A DNA stretch of 39,245 bases from a virus. The notes beneath the pieces are model-generated. The model was not told the origin of the DNA and did not search any database. It saw only the letters and a program-made list of their open reading frames with translations. A program made the position numbers and the translations under genes. Positions within the stretch are counted from its first letter, which is position 1. Every line of letters starts with the position of its first letter. Positions 25,609-31,356 of the stretch are shown in pieces. Location: positions 1 to 39,245 of the IMG/VR virus record IMGVR_UViG_3300034109_000875; one strand, given 5' to 3'.

Positions 25609-26558
25609 TCGGCCAGCGCATTCATGCCGGCATGCACCTGGGCATTGCTCAGGTGGGCATAGACGCGTTCCGTCACTGCTGTGCTGCTGTGGCCCAGGAT
25701 GCGACTGACGACGTGCAGCGGCACGCCCTGCTGTATCAGCAGCGTGCCGCAGCTGCGGCGCAGGTCGTGGAAGGTGACGTGGGGCATGCCCGCGGCTTCT
25801 CGGGCCCGTCTGAATCCAGACTTCAGACCTTCAAAGTTGATCTGCAGCGGCAGCATCGCCAGCCACGGCCTGGCCGGTGGGATGATGGGGACGGATCTGC
25901 TGCGTTCGGACTTGGTGGCGCCGGCCGGCAGCGTGATCACATCGCCGTCGATCATTTCGGGACGCATGGCCAGGACTTCGCCGCGCCTGCATCCGGTCAG
26001 TACCGACAGCCAGATGGCGGCTTGCGTGGACTCGCTGGCGTGGCTGGCCAGGGTTTGCACCTGGCTCAACGTCAGCCAGGTGGTGCGCGCATTGCGTTCA
26101 GGCAGCCGCTTGCACAGGCTGCTGTAGTCCGCCGCCACCGTGCCGCGCTGCCATGCGATACGCAGTGCCTTGCCCAGTGCCCCCAGGCTGCGGTTGATCG
26201 TCGCGGGTTTGTAGTGGCCCGTCATGTCCTGCACGATCGCCGCAACCACGGCGCGGGTTTCGCTGACCCTGCGGCCTGTGCACCAGCGGCCAATGCGCAG
26301 CGCATGATAGCGGGCCGTTTCTGGGCTGCGCAGGGTGTAGGCGTGCCGTTCTGTGTAGTCGGCCAGCAGTTCCGTCAGCATCGGGTCGCCGGCCACCACG
26401 GGCGCGGGTTGTGCTGCGTGCAGCTGCTGCGTCAGTTCGGCTGCGACTCGCTTGGCATCACTCGCAGTTGCACCTTGCGGTAATCGGCGGTGAAGGCGGC
26501 GACGGCCGACGCATGCTTCGGCGTGCCAACGGCCTTGATCGTCTTGTCGGGTGGGCAT
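25563..26558 (-). CDS. int: Phage integrase, tyrosine recombinase
   Basis: A 331-residue lambda-type integrase. An N-terminal arm-binding-like domain ([18 protein letters not shown]) is followed by a core-binding domain and a catalytic domain. The catalytic residues visible are Arg191 (TGCRRGE), Lys216, His264-x-x-Arg267 (HDLRR), His290 (LGH) and Tyr300. The gene points toward the adjacent attP core. Its 5' end overlaps the excisionase-like gene by 127 bases, so both are on one leftward transcript. It is distinct from the integron integrase upstream, which it does not closely resemble. Confidence 0.93.
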   Translation of the reverse strand: MPTRQDDQGRWHAEACVGRRRLHRRLPQGATASDAKRVAAELTQQLHAAQPAPVVAGDPMLTELLADYTERHAYTLRSPETARYHALRIGRWCTGRRVSETRAVVAAIVQDMTGHYKPATINRSLGALGKALRIAWQRGTVAADYSSLCKRLPERNARTTWLTLSQVQTLASHASESTQAAIWLSVLTGCRRGEVLAMRPEMIDGDVITLPAGATKSERSRSVPIIPPARPWLAMLPLQINFEGLKSGFRRAREAAGMPHVTFHDLRRSCGTLLIQQGVPLHVVSRILGHSSTAVTERVYAHLSNAQVHAGMNALADLHRGLHQPADERAA

Positions 26559-26716
26559 GATGTCGCTCGCTCCTGAATCCAGCGGGTCACAGCGGGCAAG
26601 TCAAACCGCCGCCGGCTGCCGACCAGCATACTCGGGCAGCCGTCAAGAATCATGCGCGCGACAGTTCTTTCGCTGGTGCGCAAATGGGCGGCCAGCTCTG
26701 CGGGTGTGAGCATCAT
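26432..26716 (-). CDS. xis: Excisionase-like HTH protein
   Basis: A 94-residue protein with an N-terminal winged-helix of the MerR/excisionase type ([21 protein letters not shown], then [13 protein letters not shown]). Small basic HTH proteins next to int usually direct excision. Its ATG overlaps the stop of intI (ATGA) and its 3' end overlaps int. The second half is polar and less conserved. A role as transcriptional regulator cannot be excluded. Confidence 0.75.
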   Translation of the reverse strand: MMLTPAELAAHLRTSERTVARMILDGCPSMLVGSRRRFDLPAVTRWIQERATSCPPDKTIKAVGTPKHASAVAAFTADYRKVQLRVMPSESQPN

Positions 26717-27693
26717 GCCAAGGCGTCCAGTGGGCTGCGCACACCGGCGGCGCCGGTGTTGGCCACGTGGGTGTAGATCATGGTGGTGCTGACGTCACTG
26801 TGACCCAGCAGGGTTTGGATGGTGCGGATGTCCTGGCCGGATTCCAGCAAATGCGTGGCGAAGCTGTGCCGCAGCGTGTGCATGGTGCAGCGGTGCGTGA
26901 TGCCTGCTCGCTTAACTGCAGTGGACAGGGTTCTGCTCAGGGTCTTTTGATGCAGGTGGTGCCGCCTGATGGCGCCTGTGCGCGGACATTTGCTGTAGTC
27001 GGCGGCTGCAAAGACCCACTGCCACTGCCATTCGGTTGCGGCTTTGGGGTACTTCACCGACAGGGCGTGTGGCAGCTCGACGTCCACCATGCCACGGCCC
27101 ATGTCGACGTGGTGCATCTGCAGGCGGCGGGCCAGCTGGCGCTGCAGGCCGGCTTCCAGGCCGCGTGGCAGCATCGTGGTGCGGTCTTTGTCGCCTTTGC
27201 CGCCGCGTATCGTGATGCAGCGCCGGCCAAAGTCAATGTCCTGCACGCGCAGGTGCATGACGTCGGCGATGCGCATGCCGGTGCCGTAGACCAGCGCGAT
27301 CGCCAGGCCTGCGCCGTTGCGTGGCAGGGCGGCGATGACCCGGGCAACCTCTGTTTGGCTCAAGACTGTTGGCAGCCTGGCCGGCTGTTTTGCGCGAACG
27401 ATGTCAGCCATCCATGGCAGGTCCATACCAAGCACCTGGCGATACAAAAACAGCATCGCGGCCAGTGCCTGGCGCTGCGTGCTGGCGGCGACTTCGCGGT
27501 CGGTTGCCAGGTACGTCAGCCAGGCCTGGACACGGTCACCGCCCAGCGTGGCTGGGTGCTTGCAGCCGGCCCAGCGCACGAACTGTTTGTACCAGCCCAC
27601 GTAGCTGCGTTCGGTGGCCAGGCTGTAGTGGCGAACGCGGCAGGCGTTGCGGATCTGGTCTTCTAGCTTGGGCTGCGTGGTGTTAGCAGACAT
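26713..27693 (-). CDS. intI: Integron integrase IntI
   Basis: A 326-residue tyrosine recombinase that is clearly of the integron class. Catalytic residues are Arg141 (GTGMR), a Lys loop at 166-171, His272-x-x-Arg275, His298 (LLGHSD) and Tyr307, all offset by a constant 5 from those of class 1 IntI. It carries the IntI-only insertion near residues 209-228 ([17 protein letters not shown]) that binds extrahelical attC bases, and ends [10 protein letters not shown] as IntI1 does. It should recombine folded attC with attI. It starts 39 bases from attI and overlaps xis, making it part of a phage intI-xis-int operon. No good Shine-Dalgarno is visible. Confidence 0.95.
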   Translation of the reverse strand: MSANTTQPKLEDQIRNACRVRHYSLATERSYVGWYKQFVRWAGCKHPATLGGDRVQAWLTYLATDREVAASTQRQALAAMLFLYRQVLGMDLPWMADIVRAKQPARLPTVLSQTEVARVIAALPRNGAGLAIALVYGTGMRIADVMHLRVQDIDFGRRCITIRGGKGDKDRTTMLPRGLEAGLQRQLARRLQMHHVDMGRGMVDVELPHALSVKYPKAATEWQWQWVFAAADYSKCPRTGAIRRHHLHQKTLSRTLSTAVKRAGITHRCTMHTLRHSFATHLLESGQDIRTIQTLLGHSDVSTTMIYTHVANTGAAGVRSPLDALA

Positions 27694-27705
27694 GGTTGGT
27701 GTTAT

Positions 27706-27722
27706 CAGACAGGGGGTGTCTG
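27706..27722. promoter_or_regulatory. Perfect inverted repeat between intI and attI
   Basis: CAGACA and TGTCTG flank five G residues, a 6-bp perfect dyad located 10 bases from the attI core and 13 bases from the intI start. It could be an accessory recombinase-binding element of attI or an operator for intI. It does not match the LexA consensus. Confidence 0.45.
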
Positions 27723-27731
27723 CGAATTGAA

Positions 27732-27738
27732 GTTAGCC
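27732..27738 (+). other. attI: attI-like core, left boundary of cassette array
   Basis: GTTAGCC (one mismatch to GTTRRRY) lies 39 bases from the intI start. It is exactly complementary to the R'' box GGCTAAC of attC1, as expected if cassette 1 inserted here with the crossover between G27732 and T27733. The surrounding AAGTTAG resembles the attI1 core context. Confidence 0.75.
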
Positions 27739-27773
27739 GGCCTGTGGCGCTCCACCATCCAGGCCGGCGGTGT

Positions 27774-28142
27774 TCACGCCTTGTGGGTGCCTTCCACGCC
27801 ACGGCGCATGCGCTCCAAGGTGCGGCGGTTCAGCCAGTTCTGCGCGTCCTCGATGTGCGTCAGGGCCAGCGCGTTGTAGCGGCTGGCGAATGGGCCTTGC
27901 TGGAAGCTGCGCAACCTATCGGCCACGATTGCAAGCAGCACTTCGTGCGTCAGCCCGTTCACGCCGGCCTCGTTGACCGGCCCGTTCTGGAACTCGATCA
28001 GCACGCTGTTGGCGCCGCTCTTGCCCTTGTATCCGCTCACCTCGTACATGTGGTTTGCACCACCGCTGCCGGGCTCGTCGGTCACGGCCACAGTCAGCAC
28101 GTCGTTTGCGGGGTTCACTTTGTGGTCGGTCAGTTCACGCAT
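27774..28142 (-). CDS. Cassette 1: candidate Acb2/Tad1-hairpin anti-defence protein
   Basis: A 122-residue protein. The N half is beta-like (VLTVAVTDEPGSGGANHMYEV..). The C half (IEFQNGPVNEAGVNGLTHEVLL, then FASRYNALALTHIEDAQNWL, then RRGVEGT) matches from memory a widespread phage family assigned to the Acb2/Tad1 helical hairpin, whose members sequester cyclic or ADPR-derived immune signals. The start at 28142 has GGAG seven bases upstream on the minus strand; the longer frame begins inside attC1. It is the attI-proximal, presumably newest, cassette. The family call needs a profile search. Confidence 0.6.
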   Translation of the reverse strand: MRELTDHKVNPANDVLTVAVTDEPGSGGANHMYEVSGYKGKSGANSVLIEFQNGPVNEAGVNGLTHEVLLAIVADRLRSFQQGPFASRYNALALTHIEDAQNWLNRRTLERMRRGVEGTHKA

Positions 28143-28178
28143 TTGCGCTCCAAGGTTGTGCCGGTTTTCGTGGGGGCC

Positions 28179-28236
28179 GGCTAACCCCTCGCTCAACCTG
28201 ACCGCCTACGGCGGCAAGTTAGCTCGAACGTTAGGC
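28179..28236 (+). other. attC: attC1
   Basis: R'' GGCTAAC (28179-28185), L'' CTCAACCTGACCGCC, a TAC loop, L' GGCGGCAAGTTAG, R' GTTAGGC (28230-28236). CT(C)AAC pairs with GTTAG leaving one extra C on the left arm. At 58 bp it is a short attC with a 3-base loop and an unpaired spacer CCCTCG / CTCGAAC. Confidence 0.9.
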
Positions 28237-28335
28237 GTCAAAGACCGGCTAGGCACATTTGTCGCGGGGCCGGTGTCTTGCCGCGTGAAGTAATCCGGCC
28301 GAAGCCGGGCCGCATGTGCCATGCGACTGTGCCAA

Positions 28336-28530
28336 TCAGCCGAGTTCCACCCGCTCGGGGTAGTTCTGCGGCTCGACCGGGGTTCCAATTTCCATCAGTT
28401 GCAGCATGCGCGCCGCAGCCTTATATGCGTTCGGGTAGCAGGTTTGCGGCAAGCTGTTCCCGGCGTCGTCATAGCCGCCAACATCCCACCCTCGTTCGGT
28501 CTGCGCAACCGTGAATGTCCATGCGCTCAT
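28336..28530 (-). CDS. Cassette 2, second gene: small protein, unknown
   Basis: A 64-residue protein (MSAWTFTVAQTERGWDVGGYD..., then YPNAYKAAARMLQLMEIGTP). Its ATG overlaps the TGA of the Tad2-like gene (ATGA), so the two are co-translated from one cassette. The beta-hairpin followed by an amphipathic helix looks like a small compact domain. I do not recognise a family. Longer upstream frames lie wholly within the other gene and are not supported. Confidence 0.6.
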   Translation of the reverse strand: MSAWTFTVAQTERGWDVGGYDDAGNSLPQTCYPNAYKAAARMLQLMEIGTPVEPQNYPERVELG

Positions 28531-28781
28531 GCTGCAATCTCCCAATCTGTTGCTTCGGTGTCGTCCGTCTCTGGAGCAAATAGCACCTTGCTTTCTGCGC
28601 CCTGAAACACCAGCACCGGGCGGCCGCCATCTGTCCAGGCGGCAGCTAGGCGCGTGGTTTCGGTGCCGCATTCGTAAATCGGCACCCCGTCGCTATGCCC
28701 AATCAGCTTGCGCTGCTGCTGGCTTTTGCGGTGTACGTGATGGCCGCGCTTCATGGCGTCCACAGCTTCAATCCAGTTCAC
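28527..28781 (-). CDS. Cassette 2, first gene: candidate Tad2-like anti-Thoeris protein
   Basis: An 84-residue protein from a GTG start with GAGAGG eight bases upstream. The N-terminal motif WIEAVDAMKRGHHVHRKS and the closing ATDWEI match the pattern of Tad2/DUF2829 proteins ([FW]xEAxxAxKxGkkVxR ... DWE), which bind the Thoeris signal gcADPR. The centre (GTETTRLAAAWTDGGRPVLVFQG) would form the remaining strands. The distinctive GW after the first basic motif is not obvious, so this may be a divergent member. It is translationally coupled to the next small gene. Confidence 0.6.
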   Translation of the reverse strand: MNWIEAVDAMKRGHHVHRKSQQQRKLIGHSDGVPIYECGTETTRLAAAWTDGGRPVLVFQGAESKVLFAPETDDTEATDWEIAA

Positions 28782-28810
28782 TCCATCATCCTCTCGCTTC
28801 GGACACAGAC

Positions 28811-28869
28811 GCCTAACCCCGCCAATCAAGCTGACCGCCTACGGCGGCAGCTTATTTGCAACGTTATGC
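28811..28869 (+). other. attC: attC2
   Basis: R'' GCCTAAC (28811-28817), L'' ATCAAGCTGACCGCC, short loop, L' GGCGGCAGCTTAT, R' GTTATGC (28863-28869). The left arm again has one extra C (AT(C)AAGCTG). At 59 bp it shares its hairpin tip with attC1. Confidence 0.9.
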
Positions 28870-29226
28870 AGCACCAACAGCCAGCCGCAGCGCATCTCGC
28901 GCCATGCTCATCGGGCCGTCGTCGCGGAATCGGGAGGCGCATTCCTCGTCCATAACCTCCTGCATGCGCTCTGCGTGGCGCAGCAGGCTGCACAGCGCGT
29001 TCAGCAGGTCGGGTGCCGCTGCGCAAAGGGTGGCGTTCGCCACAAGCTCAAGCAGCGGCGCGTCATCGCGTCGGCCGCCTTGCATGGTGGCGCTAAAGCG
29101 GTTGCGCTGCGGCTGTCCATGCAGCGCGTACACGGTCGGGCCGCTTCCGCTCACATGCCAAGGCCCCGGCGTGTGCTGCATAACAGGTCGCTGAAGCGGA
29201 GCAACGCCGGCATCATCGGTGGTCAT
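28864..29226 (-). CDS. Cassette 3: HTPGPW-type phage protein, unknown
   Basis: A 120-residue protein. The HTPGPW motif followed by Trp/Gly-rich strands and then LLELVANATLCAAAPDLLNALC matches a common family of small phage proteins of unknown role. The ATG at 29226 lies in the loop of attC3, with GAAAGGA seven bases upstream, also in the loop. Residues 1-16 are encoded by the attC3 left arm. The stop TAA at 28864 is part of the attC2 R' box. Both gene ends are thus made of recombination sites. Confidence 0.8.
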   Translation of the reverse strand: MTTDDAGVAPLQRPVMQHTPGPWHVSGSGPTVYALHGQPQRNRFSATMQGGRRDDAPLLELVANATLCAAAPDLLNALCSLLRHAERMQEVMDEECASRFRDDGPMSMARDALRLAVGAA

Positions 29227-29270
29227 GTTCAAATCCTTTCGGGCGTTGCCCGCTTAGCTTTCAGTTAGGC
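29179..29270 (+). other. attC: attC3 with start codon in its loop
   Basis: R'' GCATAAC (29179-29185), L'' 29192-29209, loop 29210-29241, L' 29242-29256, R' GTTAGGC (29264-29270). Two extra bases, CT(G)AAGCGG(A)GCAACGCC, stand out on the left arm. R'' is the complement of attC2 R' GTTATGC. The loop holds the Shine-Dalgarno and ATG of the cassette 3 gene on the minus strand. Confidence 0.92.
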
Positions 29271-29575
29271 CCTTGAAGGCGGCCAGCATTGCCAAGAATC
29301 GCGTTCCGTATTTCCGTGGCAATCGCCTGCTGCTCAGGGGTCAACCAGCCGGGCGGGCGGAGGCACAGTGCGGCGCACCGCTCGCGCTCTGCAGCCATCT
29401 TTTTCGCAGCGTATGCGCGCATCTGGTCAGCGGTGTATGTGTACATCGCTGCGCCTACGGTCCCGAGTGCCCGCGTGTAAACCGCTCCGCGCGGCATGTC
29501 CCCGAAGCGGATTTCGGGAACATCGGGCCTAACCTGGCAGTCAACCGGACTTGCGCCGGCAGCAGTCGTGGTCAT
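29261..29575 (-). CDS. Cassette 4: small phage-type protein, unknown
   Basis: A 104-residue protein. The N terminus MTTTAAGASPVDCQVRPD is encoded by the attC4 arm. The body has YTADQMRAYAAKKMAAERERCAALC, a charged helix common in small phage early proteins. The ATG at 29575 lies in the attC4 loop, six bases after GAAAGGA; a second ATG at 29581 abuts the Shine-Dalgarno and is less likely. The frame crosses the attC3 R' box as CCT-AAC and stops at the TGA just beyond. Its function is unknown. Confidence 0.75.
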   Translation of the reverse strand: MTTTAAGASPVDCQVRPDVPEIRFGDMPRGAVYTRALGTVGAAMYTYTADQMRAYAAKKMAAERERCAALCLRPPGWLTPEQQAIATEIRNAILGNAGRLQGPN

Positions 29576-29617
29576 CGTCATTCCTTTCGGCGCAAGCCGG
29601 TTACTTCAACGTTAGGC
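29527..29617 (+). other. attC: attC4 with start codon in its loop
   Basis: R'' GCCTAAC (29527-29533), left arm GTCAACCGGACTTGCGCC, right arm GGCGCAAGCCGGTTAC, R' GTTAGGC (29611-29617). The left arm has two extra bases (GT(C)AACCGG(A)CTTGCGCC). The loop carries GAAAGGA and two ATG codons on the minus strand. Confidence 0.93.
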
Positions 29618-29929
29618 CCTTGCGGAGTTCTCAGCGTCTGCGGCTTCTTGCGCCTCAATCATCGTCTCGAATCGTGCAATGCCGCCTTCGCTGTCGCGCA
29701 ACTGCTCCCATGCTGTGTGGCTGACTTGCCTGCACACGTAGTAAGGGCGCAGCTGCGGCCGTTCCAGCATAGAGACAGACCACGGGCCGCAATGCAATTC
29801 GTCTGCGCAGCCGCACTCTGGCCATGCCTCGCACTTGTACGAACACGGGCCCAACACCAAATTCGACTTGAGAGCCAACGGCTGCGGGGCGTGGTCGCCT
29901 GGGTGGGTGTTGTGTGTTTCGGTGGTCAT
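29612..29929 (-). CDS. Cassette 5: Cys-containing small protein, unknown
   Basis: A 105-residue protein with a cluster of five Cys (CSYKCEAWPECGCADELHC), which could bind zinc, and a helical C terminus (FETMIEAQEAADAENSARA). The ATG at 29929 is in the attC5 loop with GGAG in the attC5 right arm. Residues about 8-27, including PLALKSNLVLGP, are encoded by the attC5 left arm. The stop TAA at 29612 comes from the attC4 R' box. The incoming gene from cassette 6 overlaps its ATG as ATGA. Confidence 0.72.
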   Translation of the reverse strand: MTTETHNTHPGDHAPQPLALKSNLVLGPCSYKCEAWPECGCADELHCGPWSVSMLERPQLRPYYVCRQVSHTAWEQLRDSEGGIARFETMIEAQEAADAENSARA

Positions 29930-29962
29930 TTGGTTGGCTCCAAGTCAATGCTGCCGTTGGGC
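29849..29962 (+). other. attC: attC5 with start codon in its loop
   Basis: R'' GCCCAAC (29849-29855), left arm GACTTGAGAGCCAA, right arm TTGGCTCCAAGTC, R' GTTGGGC (29956-29962). One extra A on the left arm (GACTTG(A)GAGCCAA). Unlike the other sites, its R'' matches its own R' rather than the box at the cassette's left end. The reverse of R' has no TAA, so the gene entering from cassette 6 is not stopped here. Confidence 0.85.
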
Positions 29963-30159
29963 GGCTTGGTGTGGTCCAACACTCCGCAGGGCCGCACCGT
30001 CTTGGCCGGGTGGTTACTTTGCTGTGCGCGGTAGTACGTCGGATCGGCGGTCCAACAGTTTGCAAGCCACCAGCGGCTTACGCGCCGGCCAAGGTCGGCA
30101 CCGCATACAACGCACGCGCGCTGGCCTTCGGCCTTCAGGTGCAGCGTCTCTTCACTCAT
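29926..30159 (-). CDS. Cassette 6, second gene: small CxxC protein, reads through attC5
   Basis: A 77-residue protein with ACVVCG near the N terminus and two further Cys, possibly a zinc knuckle. It runs past its cassette's left boundary (29956) because the attC5 R' box lacks an in-frame stop. It ends at a TGA overlapping the ATG of the cassette 5 gene. Its last ten or so residues (GSIDLEPTK) are encoded by attC5. It overlaps the preceding gene's end by eight bases. The Shine-Dalgarno is weak, consistent with coupling. Its function is unknown. Confidence 0.62.
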   Translation of the reverse strand: MSEETLHLKAEGQRACVVCGADLGRRVSRWWLANCWTADPTYYRAQQSNHPAKTVRPCGVLDHTKPPNGSIDLEPTK

Positions 30160-30370
30160 CGCTTGGCAGGCTCTTGGCGCTGGGCCGGCGCGTGTAGCCG
30201 GCTGCGCGCATGCGTTGGCCCCGGCTTGGTTCGCTGGTCAGCATGTACGGCTTTCCGCCGAGCCAGTGCACGCCCAGCGGAGTTTCTGCACGCTTCGGCT
30301 CCAGCCGCCCAACATCGCAGTCAACCGGAGTGCCGCCAGGTTGCGTCGGTGGGGTTTGTGTCTTGGTCAT
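30152..30370 (-). CDS. Cassette 6, first gene: small protein, unknown
   Basis: A 72-residue protein. The N-terminal peptide MTKTQTPPTQPGGTPVDCDV is encoded by the attC6 loop and left arm and resembles that of cassette 4. The body contains LGGKPYMLTSEPSRGQRMRAAGYTRRP, a basic stretch. The ATG at 30370 lies in the attC6 loop with a GGGTGA-type Shine-Dalgarno in the right arm. A GTG at 30379 is an alternative start. The function is unknown. Confidence 0.62.
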   Translation of the reverse strand: MTKTQTPPTQPGGTPVDCDVGRLEPKRAETPLGVHWLGGKPYMLTSEPSRGQRMRAAGYTRRPSAKSLPSDE

Positions 30371-30400
30371 GGGCGTCACCCGGTTACTTTTACGTTAGGC
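30307..30400 (+). other. attC: attC6 with start codon in its loop
   Basis: R'' GCCCAAC (30307-30313), left arm GTCAACCGGAGTGCCGCC, right arm GGGCGTCACCCGGTTAC, R' GTTAGGC (30394-30400). Extra C and A on the left arm as in attC4. R'' is the complement of attC5 R' GTTGGGC, the box at the left end of this cassette, which confirms the cassette limits. Confidence 0.92.
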
Positions 30401-30652
30401 TGCAGGCAGCATGGCCGCATCAACGGCCGTGTCTAGGCTGGCAGCATCGACCGGCGTCAGGTCCATGCGAACCTCGACGCGCAACACTTCTCGCTTTGGG
30501 CTGCCACCGTCGGTATCAATCACCAACTCCCCAAAGTGCTCGCGCAGCCATGCATACCGCTTCGCATATTGCAGCGCCTTCTCGCCATCAATGGCGCTGT
30601 TGCAGTCGCTGCACTTCATCCCGCACGCTGGCGCAATGCAGTAGTAAGCCAT
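30395..30652 (-). CDS. Cassette 7: Cys-containing small protein, unknown
   Basis: An 85-residue protein starting MAYYCIAPACGMKCSDCNSA, with four Cys suited to a zinc site, then a helix (LQYAKRYAWLREHFGELV) and a strand pair (REVLRVEVRMDLTP). AGAGGA lies seven to eight bases upstream of the ATG, which is 23 bases outside attC7. The stop TAA at 30395 comes from the attC6 R' box. The family is not recognised by name, though the Tyr-Cys start is common in phage proteins. Confidence 0.72.
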   Translation of the reverse strand: MAYYCIAPACGMKCSDCNSAIDGEKALQYAKRYAWLREHFGELVIDTDGGSPKREVLRVEVRMDLTPVDAASLDTAVDAAMLPAA

Positions 30653-30675
30653 CGTTCATCCTCTCCGGCCGTCAG

Positions 30676-30777
30676 GCCTAACTCTTCGTTCCAAAACGAC
30701 CCGCCACGGCGGGCCGCGCTACTTCTTCTAATCAACCGTTCGGCGCCGTGGCGGTCGTTTGAACTCGGCCGTTAGGC
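30676..30777 (+). other. attC: attC7
   Basis: R'' GCCTAAC (30676-30682), left arm GTTCCAAAACGACCCGCC then ACGGCG, right arm CGCCGTGGCGGTCGTTTG then AAC, R' GTTAGGC (30771-30777). Extra bases on the left arm at three points (GTTC(C)AAA(A)CGACC(C)GCC). The long perfect GC stem makes it the strongest hairpin of the array. No start codon lies in its loop. Confidence 0.9.
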
Positions 30778-31356
30778 CCCAATCCCATGCGCCGCTTCCA
30801 CCGCGCGGATCAGCGCCTTGATCTCCGCGTCGGTGCATCGCGTGATGTGCGGCGCCCAGCTCAAGCCCCTGTCCAGGTGCTTGCGGGCCAGCTCCAGCGC
30901 CTGTTCATCGTTGAGAGGCGGCCTTCGCCGAAGGTCTGCATAGGCGGCACCCAGCAGCGTGTGCAGTCGCTGGCATTCGGCCAGCGCATCGTGCTTTTCC
31001 TGCACCACGACGCCAAATGCCTCCTTCGCGCCTTCTTCCGCCGCTTCCAGCTCTTGCAATCGCACGCGCCAGTGCCCGCTGCACTCGGTAGTTGCAGCAA
31101 GCACGCACGCCCCCGCGTAGTCGTGCATCTGCTCGGCACTGAACAGCGGCACGCTGCGGGTGGGCTTCATCCCGTTATGCGGTGCCGCGCTGAACTTGCG
31201 CGTGCCATATGGTCCGTCCCATTCGTAGCAGTAGTCGAGCGGCTCGGGCATGGTCACGTTGGGGCCTAACCCCTCGCTCAACCTGAGAGCCAACGGCATG
31301 CCGCCAGGCCCGCCAGCCACAGTGGTAGATTCTTCGTCTGTCGGGCCTGTCGTCAT
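30772..31356 (-). CDS. Cassette 8: coiled-coil phage protein, unknown
   Basis: A 194-residue protein, the longest in the array. Residues 1 to about 33 (with MPLALRLSEGLGP) are encoded by attC8. Next comes PLDYCYEWDGPYGTRKFS and SVPLFSAEQMHDYAGACVLAA, a motif shared with cassette 4 and frequent in phage proteins, then a coiled coil (LQELEAAEEGAKEAFGVVV) and a helical C terminus. The ATG at 31356 in the attC8 loop overlaps the TGA of the upstream phage gene. The stop TAA is in the attC7 R' box. Its function is unknown. Confidence 0.72.
   Translation of the reverse strand: MTTGPTDEESTTVAGGPGGMPLALRLSEGLGPNVTMPEPLDYCYEWDGPYGTRKFSAAPHNGMKPTRSVPLFSAEQMHDYAGACVLAATTECSGHWRVRLQELEAAEEGAKEAFGVVVQEKHDALAECQRLHTLLGAAYADLRRRPPLNDEQALELARKHLDRGLSWAPHITRCTDAEIKALIRAVEAAHGIGA

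Noticed and set aside
28206-28388. Minus-strand frame over attC1 and the start of cassette 2
   Set aside because: It is encoded largely by the attC itself with no Shine-Dalgarno and no family resemblance; it is probably chance.
28753-30034. Plus-strand open frames across the cassette array (for example 28753-29268 and 29273-30034), the direction expected of classical cassettes
   Set aside because: They run straight through several attC sites, have low-complexity Arg/Cys/His-rich sequence, no ribosome sites, and mirror the convincing minus-strand genes.
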